A stretch of DNA of 64,000 nt from Pararhodonellum marinum (GTDB taxonomy: Bacteria; Bacteroidota; Bacteroidia; Cytophagales; Cyclobacteriaceae), in NCBI RefSeq assembly GCF_015354735.1, contig NZ_JACEFJ010000001.1, positions 62,001 through 126,000 of the forward strand. Direction: 5' to 3'. How positions within the stretch are numbered: the stretch's first letter is position 1; every line of letters starts with the position of its first letter. The notes under the pieces are model-generated. The model saw only the letters and a program-made list of their open reading frames with translations, made no database searches and was not told the origin of the DNA. This document shows positions 43,112-53,490 of this stretch, one piece after another. Position numbers and translations under genes: made by a program.

Positions 43112-44302
43112 ATGTCTGTAAATCCCAACATTTCTTTCGATAACCTGGAAGTGGCCTTTGCATCCAAGTCAGATGCCGAGCTCAGAAAGATGTATTTTAT
43201 TTTTGCCACCATGAACAACAACATGGCAGTGAAACTGGGCATCAAATTAACAGAACTGGGTTTCAAATTCCGACTTCCTATAAAAGGGGCTTTAAAAGCT
43301 ACGATGTTTGGCCATTTTTGTGGTGGAGAAACCATAGCGGATTGCCAGAAATCGGTGGACGAATTGTCGAAATTCAATATTAAAAGCATTTTGGATTATT
43401 CTGTGGAGGGGAAAGGCAACGAAGAAAGCTATGAAAGGACCAAAAATGAAATCCTTGAAACCATCAAAAGAGCTGCCGGAGATGCAGACATGCCCTTTGC
43501 GGTTTTCAAAGTAACTGGATTGGGAGATTACCGCATCATGACCAAGATCCAAGCCGGTAAGTCACTTAATGATAAGGAAAAGAAGTCTTTTGAAAAATTG
43601 AAGGAAAGGGTAGATGTCCTTTGTAGGGCTGCTTACGAGGATAAAGTGGGCATTCTGGTAGATGCAGAGGAATCTTGGTTCCAGGATGTGATCGATGAGA
43701 TGGCTTATGAAGCCATGGCAAAATACAACAAGGAGACCTGTATTGTTTACAATACTTACCAAATGTATCGGCATGACATGCTGCGTCGGCTTAAAGATGC
43801 TCACCATGATGCAGTGTCCAAGGGTTATTTCCTAGGGGCAAAGCTTGTTCGCGGGGCATACATGGAAAAAGAAAGGGACAGGGCAGAAGAGAAAGGCTAT
43901 CCCAATCCCATACAGCCTTCCAAACAAGCTACTGATGATGATTACAATGAGGCCTTGAAATTTTGTCTAAATAACAAACAAAGGATCTACCTGATCAGTG
44001 GTTCCCATAATGAATTGAGCAATATCATTTTAACAGAATTGATGGCTCTTCATGGACTGAAGACCAATGATGAAAGAGTCTATTTCGCCCAGTTGTATGG
44101 AATGAGTGACAACATTTCCTACAATTTGGCCCATGAAGGATACAATGTAGTAAAATACGTTCCCTATGGTCCTGTGGAAGCAGTAATGCCTTACCTTTCC
44201 CGCAGGGCTGAAGAAAATACGAGCATTGCCGGTCAAAGCAGTCGGGAGTTTGACCTAATAAAAAAAGAAATAAACAGAAGAAAGCAGATCAAATCAAATT
44301 AA
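43112..44302 (+). CDS. Proline dehydrogenase
   Basis: A 396-residue FAD enzyme that oxidises proline to pyrroline-5-carboxylate and passes electrons to the quinone pool. Marks of the family are ILDYSVEGKG (strand 1), VFKVTGLGDY, GILVDAEESW, IVYNTYQMYRHD, GAKLVRGAYMEKER, YFAQLYGMSDNIS and VVKYVPYGPVEAVMPYLSRRAEEN. It is a monofunctional PutA-domain protein; the P5C dehydrogenase is not adjacent. It lies 80 nt before lysS on the same strand. Confidence 0.94.
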   Translation: MSVNPNISFDNLEVAFASKSDAELRKMYFIFATMNNNMAVKLGIKLTELGFKFRLPIKGALKATMFGHFCGGETIADCQKSVDELSKFNIKSILDYSVEGKGNEESYERTKNEILETIKRAAGDADMPFAVFKVTGLGDYRIMTKIQAGKSLNDKEKKSFEKLKERVDVLCRAAYEDKVGILVDAEESWFQDVIDEMAYEAMAKYNKETCIVYNTYQMYRHDMLRRLKDAHHDAVSKGYFLGAKLVRGAYMEKERDRAEEKGYPNPIQPSKQATDDDYNEALKFCLNNKQRIYLISGSHNELSNIILTELMALHGLKTNDERVYFAQLYGMSDNISYNLAHEGYNVVKYVPYGPVEAVMPYLSRRAEENTSIAGQSSREFDLIKKEINRRKQIKSN

Positions 44303-44382
44303 GGCAATTTGGCTTTAGCAACAGAGAGCCCTTACATTTGGCTGATTGAAAGAGTTACCATCACCATAGAAAAGATACGCAC

Positions 44383-46101
44383 ATGCAATTGTTGAGCGAA
44401 CAGGAAATAGAAAAAAGAAAAGACCGCGAAGCCCTGATTGGAATGGGAATCAATCCCTATCCGGCTGAACCCTTTTCGGTTAACGTCACCGCATCGGATA
44501 TCCATAGAAACTACGAGAACAGAAAAACAGACTACAAAGATGTCTCCATAGCAGGGCGGCTGATGGGCAAACGGATCATGGGGTCTGCTTCTTTTGCTGA
44601 AATCCAGGATGCTACCGGCAGGCTTCAGCTCTATTTAAGAAGAGATGACATCTGTCCGGGCGAAGACAAAACGCTTTACAATACAGTGTTCAAGAAGCTT
44701 TTAGGCATCGGGGATTTTATCGGGCTGAAAGGCTACATCTTTACTACCCAAACAGGCGAGATTTCGCTTCATGTCACCAGTCTAACCTTGCTTTCAAAGT
44801 CAGTCAAGCCCCTTCCCGTAGTAAAAAGGGATGAGGAAGGGAATGTATATGATGGTTTTACCGATCCAGAAATGCGGTATCGTCAGCGCTATGTCGACCT
44901 CACGGTAAATCCTGAAGTCAAAAAAGTCTTTGTGACCCGCGCCAAAATCATTTCTGAAATGAGGCGGTATTTTGATGACCACGGCTGGTTGGAAGTGGAA
45001 ACCCCTATTCTTCAGGCTGTCCATGGCGGTGCGGCTGCTAGGCCATTTCAAACCCACCACAACACCTTGGACATGCCGCTGTATCTTAGGATCGCCAATG
45101 AACTTTACCTGAAGCGACTGATTGTCGGGGGTTTTGACGGGGTTTATGAATTCGGTAAAATGTTCCGAAATGAAGGCATGGACCGGACCCATAACCCAGA
45201 ATTTACCTCCATGGAAATCTATGTAGCCTACAAAGATTACAACTGGATGATGGAAATGGTGGAGGAGCTGTTGGAAAAAGTGACTGAAACCATTCATAAA
45301 ACCACCGTGGTGAAAGTAGGGGATCAGGAAATAGACTTTGCAGGACCCTACCGCCGATTGACCATGTATGAGTCCATTAAGGAATATGCAGGAATCGATG
45401 TCAGCCAAATGAACGAATCTGAAATCCGGTCTGTATGCAAAGACTTGGGTATATCTGTGGACGACAGCATGGGCAGGGGAAAACTGATCGATGAAATTTT
45501 TGGAGAAAAAGTGGAAGATCACCTGATCCAGCCCACCTATATCACGGATTATCCCATAGAAATGACCCCTTTGGCCAAAAAACACCGGTCAGAACCAGGA
45601 CTGGTAGAGAGATTTGAGCTCTTTGTCAACGGCAAGGAAATCGCCAATGCCTATACGGAATTGAATGATCCCATAGACCAAAGAGAGCGCTTCGAGGAAC
45701 AGTTAAAACTGGCCGCAAGAGGAGATGATGAGGCCATGGCCATGGATGAGGATTTTTTGAGGGCTTTGGAATATGGCATGCCCCCAACAAGTGGACTGGG
45801 TATAGGAATAGACCGGCTTACCATGTTGCTGACCAATAAGTCCACCATTCAGGAAGTGTTGTTTTTCCCACAGATGAGGCCGGAGAAAAAGGTCAAAATT
45901 GCCTCAGATGCTGATTTTGTGGCTGAAGGTATCCCGGAAGGACTGATCCCAGTCATCCGTGACCTTAACATTCACACCTTGGAACAACTTAAGGAGCAAG
46001 ATGTCAACAAGCTCTTTAACGATGTATGTGGAAGGAGAAAAAAACTGAAACTGGATGTAAGCAATCCTACCAAAGAAGAAGTGGAAAAATGGGTTTCCTG
46101 A
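44383..46101 (+). CDS. lysS: Lysyl-tRNA synthetase, class II
   Basis: A 572-residue enzyme charging tRNA-Lys. The OB-fold anticodon-binding domain covers about 55-145 ([23 protein letters not shown]). The class II core holds motif 2 [20 protein letters not shown] and motif 3 [13 protein letters not shown]. After motif 3 a C-terminal extension of about 65 residues follows ([33 protein letters not shown] in pieces), which E. coli LysS (505 residues) lacks and which looks like a helical hairpin domain. A strong terminator follows the stop. Confidence 0.97.
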   Translation: MQLLSEQEIEKRKDREALIGMGINPYPAEPFSVNVTASDIHRNYENRKTDYKDVSIAGRLMGKRIMGSASFAEIQDATGRLQLYLRRDDICPGEDKTLYNTVFKKLLGIGDFIGLKGYIFTTQTGEISLHVTSLTLLSKSVKPLPVVKRDEEGNVYDGFTDPEMRYRQRYVDLTVNPEVKKVFVTRAKIISEMRRYFDDHGWLEVETPILQAVHGGAAARPFQTHHNTLDMPLYLRIANELYLKRLIVGGFDGVYEFGKMFRNEGMDRTHNPEFTSMEIYVAYKDYNWMMEMVEELLEKVTETIHKTTVVKVGDQEIDFAGPYRRLTMYESIKEYAGIDVSQMNESEIRSVCKDLGISVDDSMGRGKLIDEIFGEKVEDHLIQPTYITDYPIEMTPLAKKHRSEPGLVERFELFVNGKEIANAYTELNDPIDQRERFEEQLKLAARGDDEAMAMDEDFLRALEYGMPPTSGLGIGIDRLTMLLTNKSTIQEVLFFPQMRPEKKVKIASDADFVAEGIPEGLIPVIRDLNIHTLEQLKEQDVNKLFNDVCGRRKKLKLDVSNPTKEEVEKWVS

Positions 46102-46108
46102 TAATGAA

Positions 46109-46136
46109 ATGCCGGGTTTGACCCGGCTTTTTTTTT
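46109..46136 (+). terminator. Rho-independent terminator of lysS
   Basis: GCCGGGT (46111-46117) pairs with ACCCGGC (46121-46127) around TTG, followed by nine T. It begins 10 nt after the lysS stop. Confidence 0.93.
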
Positions 46137-46417
46137 GAATTTCCGCAAGGCCTCAAGGGAGAATCTTCCCTATTTTGGAATGCCTCGGATTTCGGTTTTT
46201 TTGAGTTAGGGCATTATTTGATACTGATTTTCAGGTTTTCTGTGTGTTTTTGTTAAATTTTAGCTTTTCAATCCTATCAAAATTTAGAATTGTGGGTTGA
46301 TTGTTAGGAAATGTGTTTAAATTAAATGCATTGTTATCAATGCTTTTTTCATAAATTACATTTTTGGATCATGTTTAAGATAGGAAATCACATTTCAGAC
46401 GAAAACTATATCACCCT
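46137..46417. other. Upstream region of the arginine deiminase gene
   Basis: AT-rich gap of about 280 bp. A GCATTG/CAATGC inverted repeat with a TTAT spacer (46328-46343) overlaps a possible -33 TTG (46331-46333). TACATTTT at 46357-46364 (starting at T 46357) is a weak -7 element 23 nt downstream, so the repeat may be an operator. Confidence 0.35.
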
Positions 46418-47635
46418 ATGAATCTCCGTTTAAACTCCGAATTCGGTACTTTGAAGGCTGTTTTGATGCACAGACCCGGAAAAGAAATAGATCGGCTCAC
46501 ACCTTATAACAAAAACCTGCTGCTCTTCGATGATGTTCCTTATCTGGAAGCCATGCAAAAAGAGCACGATTTTTTCACGGATTTGATCAAACAAACCACC
46601 GGAGCCAAGGTTTATCGGCTTCATGAATTGTTGATAGAAGTGCTCTCTGATCAAAAACTGTTGTTCAAGCTCATCAATGATGCGTTGACCAGGGGAGGGC
46701 TGAGCCACCTTACCGAGCACCTATTGGGCAGATTTTCCACGGCTGAATGTGCCACGGCCTTGACCGCGGGAATCAAGGTCCATGAACTCAAAAGAAAAAT
46801 TCCCAAATTGCCTCTCGTGGAATTGATGGATTATACGTTTGTGATACCGCCCAGTCCCAACCTGTATTTTCAACGGGATCCTATGGCCCTCACACCTGGT
46901 GGCGTAGTTTTTTCAAGTATGAAAATGGAAGGAAGGCAGCGGGAGGCAGACTTGCTGAGAAGTGTATTTGAAAACCACCCTGAGTTCAAAGATCAAGTGA
47001 AACGGCTGTACCCCCTTGATGGCCATGACAATCCTCCCAGTATAGAAGGGGGCGATATCATTGTCCTTTCCAGCAAGGCAGTGGCCATGGGCAATTCAGA
47101 AAGAACCGATGCCAAAGCCATTTATCAAGTGGCCAAAAGCCTGCTCTCAAACGGAACCGTAGAGCGCGTTTATGAAGTTCATCTACCCGAAAAAAGGAAT
47201 TTCATGCACTTGGATACAGTATTTACAATTTTGGATGAAAACTTGGTGTTGACTTATCCCGATGCATTGAACTCAGTCCTGCAGACCTCTGTGTACACAC
47301 TAAAGGAAATAGATGCAGAAAACAAAGTCCATATCAGAAGGACAGTACTCAAAGAATCCTTGCTAACCGTCCTACAAAAAGAAATCCCTTATTTGGAAAT
47401 ACTTCACACTGCGGATGGCAATCCAGATTACAGCATGAGGGAACAGTGGTTTGATGGTGCCAATGTTTTTGCCATAGGTCCCCGACGGGTCATCTCTTAC
47501 AATCGGAACATCCATACCAACAGGGCTTTAAGAAATATGGGTGTGGAAGTTTTGGAAATTCCATCTTCAGAACTATCCAGAGGTTTGGGAGGCCCAAGGT
47601 GCATGACTATGCCATTGAGCAGGGCCAAAGTTTAG
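46418..47635 (+). CDS. arcA: Arginine deiminase
   Basis: A 405-residue hydrolase converting arginine to citrulline and ammonia. Diagnostic segments are LNSEFGTLKAVLMHRPGKEI, LYFQRDPMALTPGG (FTRD-like), SIEGGDIIVLSSKAVAMGNSERT in pieces, MHLDTVFTILDE (catalytic His and Asp), and the C-terminal GLGGPRCMTMPLSR with the nucleophilic cysteine. All catalytic residues are present. The other arc genes (ornithine transcarbamylase, carbamate kinase) are not adjacent, so an ATP-yielding arginine pathway is not shown. Its stop overlaps that of lptD by 4 nt. Confidence 0.9.
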   Translation: MNLRLNSEFGTLKAVLMHRPGKEIDRLTPYNKNLLLFDDVPYLEAMQKEHDFFTDLIKQTTGAKVYRLHELLIEVLSDQKLLFKLINDALTRGGLSHLTEHLLGRFSTAECATALTAGIKVHELKRKIPKLPLVELMDYTFVIPPSPNLYFQRDPMALTPGGVVFSSMKMEGRQREADLLRSVFENHPEFKDQVKRLYPLDGHDNPPSIEGGDIIVLSSKAVAMGNSERTDAKAIYQVAKSLLSNGTVERVYEVHLPEKRNFMHLDTVFTILDENLVLTYPDALNSVLQTSVYTLKEIDAENKVHIRRTVLKESLLTVLQKEIPYLEILHTADGNPDYSMREQWFDGANVFAIGPRRVISYNRNIHTNRALRNMGVEVLEIPSSELSRGLGGPRCMTMPLSRAKV

Positions 47636-50397
47636 AATCCCAGGTTATCGAAGAAAGACCTCCTTCTGGATACTTTCAGGTCTTGGAGGATACTCGATTT
47701 CACCCGGATGTCTATGTTGTAAGAAGTAAAGCGCCCAAAGGGCACCCAGTTCACATTCATCTGCCAACAATGCAGATCTCTGGCGATTCCAATCATACTT
47801 TGGGTGATTCTTCCGGTAGAAAGGTCAAAACCAGAGTTGAAATTAATCTTCCACTTGTCAGATAGGCTTAGGTCACCATTGAGGTTGACGGCTTGGGTGA
47901 TGTTGGTGTTTCCGGTAAATCCCTTGTTGTAGCTCAAGTTGTACCCAAAACTAAGGTTCCAGGGAATAGACCAGTCAATGTAGAGACTAGGGTCATTGAC
48001 CACCCTTTCTATTTCATTCTGGACAAATTCATTCATTTGGCCTCCTTGATTCAAAAATTCATTGGTCAAGTCATCCCGTACTTCGGCCGGATTTCTTTCA
48101 GATCGGCTAGGATTGAGACTACCGTTTAGGTTTAGGGTTGCATTACGGATTACCCCTATTCCTTGTCCTCTTCTCCATGCAAAGTCATTTACCCTTCTTA
48201 CCCTAGGGGTATTGTCATTTGGATTGGTAAAGGCCTGGGTAGCATAAGGATCAAGATTTGCAGAAAGGGCCACATTGATTTTCTTGTCAAAGAAAGCGGT
48301 CCTAGTACTCATGTTGATGTTACTGAGGTTAAAAGAGTCCGCCGCAAAATTGTAGCTGCCCTGAATGTTCAAGGTTTCCAGAAGCGGTATTTTTTTGGTT
48401 TTGGTCTCAGCGGTATCACTTTCTATCCGGAGTTTGCCCTCAAACACATTTCTGATGGATACCGCGATAGCCCGACTTTCTCCTATAGGTGCTCCCCCGA
48501 AAATAAAACCCTGGTGTCTGGAAAAAAGCTGTGTTCTACCCGTCTCATCCACCTGCACATTCTGAAAATATCCAAATGCTGGAGTGGAAAAATCAGGGTT
48601 GAAATTGAAAGAAATGTTGGGCTGTATGTGGTGTCGGATGGCTTCTATTTTGGATTTAGGCTTGAATTTGTAAAATCCATAAATGTTTGTGGTCATGCTG
48701 AAGGAACTTGTAAAGTAATTGACCCGGTTAAAGCCATTTTCCCGGATCCGATCTACCCGCTGTTCGATAGGATTGTAGAAATAATTGATCCGGTCCAAAT
48801 ACCATAGTTCCGTGACGGTCACAGAACCTGTTCCTGTAAAGAATTTAAACAGTGTGAAGTTAGATGTAATGGGAACCCTGTGTTGAAAACCATTGTCGGC
48901 ATCTCTCAACAATTGAGGAAGATTGGCAAATGTAAAATCAATCAATTCAGGGGTACCTGGAGGAAGGTTGTCCTGTATCAAATCACTCTGAACACCAGTC
49001 TCCAGTGTAACTCTGTTATCGATGGAGTTCCGCATGTTAAAGTCATAGGCAATGTTCAGGGTTTTCAAAGGTTCAAAATCCATGTTTCTAAAAGGATTTT
49101 GCCGGTTCATGTTGATGGCAACTTCAGGCAACATCAGATTTACTTCCCCGGTCTGAATACTTTGGGAATGCCTAAGGTTTGCGGACATGCTAAATGGTGT
49201 TCCTGCAAAAGTCTTGCTGTAGGCAATGTTTGAGGTGAATTCCGAATTGACATTGGTCAGAAAATTGTTTGGGTTGACCACGTTGTTGAAATAACTGGAT
49301 GTTCCAGCGTTCAAAGAGGCTGAAAATCTTGAATTTCCTCTTGTTTCCGGAGTATGTTGCCACATGACCCGCAACGAGTTGACATCCAAAGGATTTGCCT
49401 CTGTCTCCGGGCTTCGGATGGCCTGAAAATCGATATTGAAGCCCCCTCCAAATCTGTATCTTTTTTTGTATAGGGAGGCCATTTTTGCACCATAACCGCC
49501 TTTTGAATATATGTCTCCAGTGACCTTGGCATGCAGGTAATCACTGAAGGCAAAATAATACCCAAAATCCCTTAGAAAGAAACCCCTTATCTGTTCTTCC
49601 CCATAAGAAGGAATGATAATGCCGGAATTTTTCTCCTCCGGTTGGTCAGGTAAGAGGCCCATGGGCAGGCCCAAAGGAGTAGGAATGCCGTTGAAATACA
49701 AGTTAAATGGGCCTGTAACGACCTGCTTGCCCCTTATGGATTTGATTTTTTTGGAGGAGATGTGCCAATGAGGCTCCGCCAGGTTGCAGGTAGTGTACAT
49801 TCCATGGGACAGGTAAACTGAGCCATCTTGATCCTTTTTGACAGTTTGACCCCTCAATAATCCATCCTGTTGTTCGGTGACTACATCAGAAATGATGGCT
49901 TTTTGGGTTTTGAAATTATACCGCATTTCTTTGCGGATTTCATAGGTGGAATTGCCTTCTTTGAAAATAGGTGCACCCTGTACCACCCCAGCGGTATCGG
50001 CAAGGCCAGAAGCTTTGAGTTCATTGAGTTCCCAATCTATGGCGATATAATCTGCATCCAGTCGGATATTGCCGTATTCAAACCAGGCATTTTTATAAAG
50101 AAAGACTTTATTTTGGGTAAAGTCTGAAACGATGCTGTCGTCTGCTGCGTAATTGACTTTAAACTCTATGTCACTTTTGGGCACAACCTTTGCGGTGTCG
50201 GTGCCTGGAAGCAGCAAAGAATCTGATAACAGCAGGGTGTCTAACGGTAATGGGAGCGTGGAAGGGTTGAGAAGCGTATCGGGCACCATAAGCCTTCTTT
50301 CGGGAATTCGCTCTCTCCTCTGCTGTCCAAACCCTTCAAAGCTTATGACTGTCAATAAGATGATGGCAAGAAATACGGATGTAATATTCTGCACCAA
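47632..50397 (-). CDS. lptD: LPS-assembly protein LptD
   Basis: A 921-residue outer-membrane translocon that inserts lipopolysaccharide into the outer leaflet. A signal peptide (residues 1-25) is followed by a proline-rich linker and an N-terminal OstA jellyroll-like domain (ALFKNAWFEYGNIRLDADYI-like residues, about 100-215). Next are YTTCNLAEPHWHI with the conserved cysteine region, and GIPTPLGLPMGLLPDQPEEKNSGIIIPSYGE in pieces, the LptD family segment. The rest is a large barrel ending RRSFFDNLGF. The gene is divergent from the cell-wall amidase gene (59 bp between). Confidence 0.92.
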   Translation of the reverse strand: MVQNITSVFLAIILLTVISFEGFGQQRRERIPERRLMVPDTLLNPSTLPLPLDTLLLSDSLLLPGTDTAKVVPKSDIEFKVNYAADDSIVSDFTQNKVFLYKNAWFEYGNIRLDADYIAIDWELNELKASGLADTAGVVQGAPIFKEGNSTYEIRKEMRYNFKTQKAIISDVVTEQQDGLLRGQTVKKDQDGSVYLSHGMYTTCNLAEPHWHISSKKIKSIRGKQVVTGPFNLYFNGIPTPLGLPMGLLPDQPEEKNSGIIIPSYGEEQIRGFFLRDFGYYFAFSDYLHAKVTGDIYSKGGYGAKMASLYKKRYRFGGGFNIDFQAIRSPETEANPLDVNSLRVMWQHTPETRGNSRFSASLNAGTSSYFNNVVNPNNFLTNVNSEFTSNIAYSKTFAGTPFSMSANLRHSQSIQTGEVNLMLPEVAINMNRQNPFRNMDFEPLKTLNIAYDFNMRNSIDNRVTLETGVQSDLIQDNLPPGTPELIDFTFANLPQLLRDADNGFQHRVPITSNFTLFKFFTGTGSVTVTELWYLDRINYFYNPIEQRVDRIRENGFNRVNYFTSSFSMTTNIYGFYKFKPKSKIEAIRHHIQPNISFNFNPDFSTPAFGYFQNVQVDETGRTQLFSRHQGFIFGGAPIGESRAIAVSIRNVFEGKLRIESDTAETKTKKIPLLETLNIQGSYNFAADSFNLSNINMSTRTAFFDKKINVALSANLDPYATQAFTNPNDNTPRVRRVNDFAWRRGQGIGVIRNATLNLNGSLNPSRSERNPAEVRDDLTNEFLNQGGQMNEFVQNEIERVVNDPSLYIDWSIPWNLSFGYNLSYNKGFTGNTNITQAVNLNGDLSLSDKWKINFNSGFDLSTGRITQSMIGIARDLHCWQMNVNWVPFGRFTSYNIDIRVKSSILQDLKVSRRRSFFDNLGF

Positions 50398-50456
50398 TAA
50401 TTTCTATTTATTCAAAAATTTTTAAATTTCGCGTAAAGTTAAGGTTATTAACGTTT

Positions 50457-51257
50457 ATGAAACGAAGCAAGTTAAAAAATATTCCAATAATTTCAATTCT
50501 TACTTTGGCCCTCGTTTTCGCGGGTTTTGTGCCAACTGGGGAACATGCTCCTGAATATAAATTAAGGAGGATCGTCATTGATGCCGGACATGGCGGTAAA
50601 GACCCGGGGACCATTGGTGCCATTTCCCGTGAAAAGGATGTAGCGCTGAAAATTGCACTTCAGGTAGGCCAGTATATTGAAGAAAACCTTCCTGGTGTCG
50701 AGGTGATTTACACCCGCAAAACCGACGTATTTTTAGAACTGAAAGAAAGGGCGAATATAGCGAACAGAAACAAGGCGGATTTATTCGTTTCCATCCATTG
50801 CAATGCAGTGACCTCCAAGACACCTTATGGAACGGAGACCTTTGTGATGGGTACCAAAAATTTCGAGGCCAATTTTGACATAGTAAAAAGAGAAAATGCT
50901 GTAATTCTTTTGGAAGAAGACTATGAAGAAAACTATGAGGGTTTTGATCCTACCTCACCCGAGTCCTATATGATGTTTAACCTGATGCAAAAAGCCTATT
51001 TCACCAATAGCCTTTCTTTGGCACAAAAAGTTGAGGATGATTTCAGGAGTAGGGTACAGCGCCACAGCAGAGGAGTGAAGCAGGCCCCGCTTTATGTGCT
51101 TTGGACCACCAGTATGCCCAGTGTTTTGATAGAAACCGGCTTTCTTTCTAATCCTACAGAAGAAAAATACCTGAATAGCAAAAACGGACAAACCTATTTG
51201 GCCTCAGGAATATTCCGTGCCATCAAGGCGTATAAAGAGGAAATAGAATCGCTTTGA
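50457..51257 (+). CDS. N-acetylmuramoyl-L-alanine amidase (Amidase_3)
   Basis: A 266-residue zinc amidase that cleaves the peptide from MurNAc in peptidoglycan, used in cell separation and turnover. An N-terminal signal/membrane segment (about 8-24) precedes the catalytic domain. Zinc ligands are seen in VIDAGHGGKDPG (His), SREKDVAL (Glu) and FVSIHCNA (His), and the catalytic Glu in SVLIETGFLSNPTEE. The insert between FVMGTKN and the third block holds the acidic region typical of AmiC-like autoinhibition. No LysM or AMIN domain is present. Confidence 0.95.
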   Translation: MKRSKLKNIPIISILTLALVFAGFVPTGEHAPEYKLRRIVIDAGHGGKDPGTIGAISREKDVALKIALQVGQYIEENLPGVEVIYTRKTDVFLELKERANIANRNKADLFVSIHCNAVTSKTPYGTETFVMGTKNFEANFDIVKRENAVILLEEDYEENYEGFDPTSPESYMMFNLMQKAYFTNSLSLAQKVEDDFRSRVQRHSRGVKQAPLYVLWTTSMPSVLIETGFLSNPTEEKYLNSKNGQTYLASGIFRAIKAYKEEIESL

Positions 51258-51609
51258 AATTCTTTAGCCATAAAAATCATCATGGTTATCCACTTCTTTG
51301 CCAGTAACCCAAAATTCTACTTCAAATGGGTCGGAAGTGAGAAATAGAAAGTCCCCTGCATCGTCGGCAGGCATTGAAGTGCCGGACATTTCATTTTCCT
51401 GCGATAACTATATTCAATAACAATTTTACTGGCATAATTGCGTATATACAGGAAAATTCCAAAATCCTTAACTCTTTTTGTAAGACATGAGTTTTTAGCC
51501 AATAGAGGCTTCCTTGTTCCTTTTTATCAGTACCTTTTTAAATCAGGTTTGATTTGAACCACATTGCCCTTATTTTAGCTTTTCAAGAAAACTAACCCAA
51601 ATAATCTCC
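51258..51609. other. Gap before the carboxyltransferase gene
   Basis: 352 bp, AT-rich. It contains a short CCTGC/GCAGG stem near 51355-51371 and no credible gene or clear promoter. Confidence 0.6.
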
Positions 51610-53238
51610 ATGGATATCGCATTCAATAAAAATGAAGACCTCAACAAACAACTGATTTATCGGCTGCAAAAAAAATGGGAGCAAGTCAAGCTGGGTGGAG
51701 GCACCAAACGCATCGAAAAAGAACATGCAAAAGGAAAACTCACCGCAAGAGAAAGGATCCAGTATTTGATTGATGAGGACAGCGAGTTTTTGGAAATCGG
51801 GGGATTTGCTGCCGATGGCATGTATGAAGAGGAGGGGGGATGCCCTTCGGCTGGGGTTATCACGGGACTGGCCCATGTAAGTGGCAGACTGTGTATGATT
51901 GTAGCCAACGATGCCACCGTGAAAGCTGGGGCATGGTTTCCCATGACCGCGAAAAAAAACCTCAGAGCCCAGGAAATAGCCATGGAAAATCGGTTGCCCG
52001 TTATCTATCTGGTGGACAGCGCAGGGGTCTTTTTGCCCATGCAAAATAAAATTTTTCCGGATAAGGAGCATTTCGGCAGACAGTTCCGAAACAATGCCAA
52101 GATGTCCTCCATGGGAATCATTCAAGTCGCGGCCATTATGGGAAGTTGCGTAGCAGGAGGGGCCTATCTGCCTATCATGTCTGACGAAGCTTTGATTGTC
52201 AACGAAACAGGTTCGATCTTTTTGGCCGGTTCCTATTTGGTCAAAGCTGCCATTGGAGAAAATGTGGACAATGAAACTTTAGGAGGGGCCACCACCCACT
52301 GTGAGATTTCGGGAGTGACGGACAACAAATATGATTCAGATGAAGCCTGTCTGGATGCTATCCGTCAGATTTTTGATAAAATCGGTGAACCCGAAAAGGC
52401 CGGTTTTGATCGGAAAGAATCTTTGCCGCCAAAGGTCAAGGAATCTGACTTGTTAGGGATTTTCCCATCGGACCGGGTAAAACCCTATGACATGCTGGAA
52501 GTACTCAAGTGCTTGGTGGATGACTCTGAAATTGAGGAATACAAAAAAGATTATGGCAAAACCTTGATCTGTTGTACCGCCAGGGTTGATGGCTGGGCCG
52601 TCGGTATCGTGGCCAATCAGAGAAAGATCGTCAAAACCAAAAAAGGTGAAATGCAGATGGGGGGCGTGATTTACTCAGATTCCGCAGACAAGGCAGCCCG
52701 CTTTATCATGAATTGTAACCAAAGAAAAATCCCTTTGGTGTTTCTACAGGATGTGAGTGGTTTTATGGTGGGCAGCAAGGCAGAACACGGCGGGATTATC
52801 AAAGATGGCGCCAAGATGGTCAATGCCATGGCCAATTCTGTGGTACCCAAGTTCACTTTCATTTTAGGGAATTCCTATGGTGCTGGAAATTATGCCATGT
52901 GTGGGAAGGCCTATGATCCGCGTTTGATTTTCAGCTGGCCAAGTGCTCAGATGGCGGTGATGAGTGGTGCATCGGCGGCAAAAACACTCTTGCAAATCAA
53001 AGTGGCTTCTTTGAAGAAATCCGGGCAGGTTATCTCGGATGAGGATGAAAAAAAACTATTGGATGAGATCACTGACAAATACAATGAGGAACTGAGTCCC
53101 TACTATGCAGCAGCCCGCTTATGGGTTGACGGTGTGATAGATCCGCTAGAGACCAGAAAAGTGATCAGTATGGGCATAGCGGCTGCCAACTTAGCTCCCA
53201 TACAGGATAAATTCAATGTGGGAGTGATTCAAACTTAA
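51610..53238 (+). CDS. Acyl-CoA carboxylase, carboxyltransferase (beta) subunit
   Basis: A 542-residue carboxyltransferase of the propionyl/methylcrotonyl-CoA carboxylase type, which moves CO2 from biotin to an acyl-CoA. The N-terminal half has GKLTARERIQYLID and the oxyanion region VYLVDSAGVFLP-like residues (IYLVDSAGVFLPMQ). GSIFLAGSYLVKAAIGENV and LGGATTHCEISGV resemble methylcrotonyl-CoA carboxylase more than propionyl-CoA carboxylase. The C-terminal half has PLVFLQDVSGFMVG and SYGAGNYAMCGKAYDPR. The biotin-carrying alpha subunit is not beside it. Substrate assignment is inferred. Confidence 0.9.
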   Translation: MDIAFNKNEDLNKQLIYRLQKKWEQVKLGGGTKRIEKEHAKGKLTARERIQYLIDEDSEFLEIGGFAADGMYEEEGGCPSAGVITGLAHVSGRLCMIVANDATVKAGAWFPMTAKKNLRAQEIAMENRLPVIYLVDSAGVFLPMQNKIFPDKEHFGRQFRNNAKMSSMGIIQVAAIMGSCVAGGAYLPIMSDEALIVNETGSIFLAGSYLVKAAIGENVDNETLGGATTHCEISGVTDNKYDSDEACLDAIRQIFDKIGEPEKAGFDRKESLPPKVKESDLLGIFPSDRVKPYDMLEVLKCLVDDSEIEEYKKDYGKTLICCTARVDGWAVGIVANQRKIVKTKKGEMQMGGVIYSDSADKAARFIMNCNQRKIPLVFLQDVSGFMVGSKAEHGGIIKDGAKMVNAMANSVVPKFTFILGNSYGAGNYAMCGKAYDPRLIFSWPSAQMAVMSGASAAKTLLQIKVASLKKSGQVISDEDEKKLLDEITDKYNEELSPYYAAARLWVDGVIDPLETRKVISMGIAAANLAPIQDKFNVGVIQT

Positions 53239-53490
53239 AAAAAATAGGAATTTGGTCGGCTATTGGCCGTTAGATTTCGTTCTATGTATTGTTATTTAAC
53301 GCTTAATATTGCCTAATTCAGTAACAGAACCGTTTTTTTAAAAAACTATCACAACGGAGTAAAAATCCAGAGGGGATTGAATATCGAAGGGATATTTACA
53401 CCAAGTGTCAAACTTGGATACTGGATAAACCTTGTTGAAGTAAACTGAAATAAAATACGCTCACCTTTCGAGGTGCTAAAAGAAGGATAG
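53239..53490. other. Gap between carboxyltransferase and transglutaminase-like genes
   Basis: About 250 bp. A small CCAAGT/ACTTGG stem lies at 53402-53418. Nothing else was recognised. Confidence 0.5.

Noticed and set aside
42916-43389. 157-codon minus-strand frame before proline dehydrogenase
   Set aside because: More than half overlaps the start of the proline dehydrogenase gene, whose promoter and motifs are clear.
44800-45585. 261-codon frame antisense to lysS
   Set aside because: It is fully inside a certain gene; His/Phe-rich composition is typical of antisense shadows.
48163-48807. 214-codon plus-strand frame inside lptD
   Set aside because: LptD is continuous and well supported over this stretch; the frame has no start context or motif.
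51317-51502. 61-codon minus-strand frame between amidase and carboxyltransferase
   Set aside because: No family resemblance, low-complexity composition and no linked gene.
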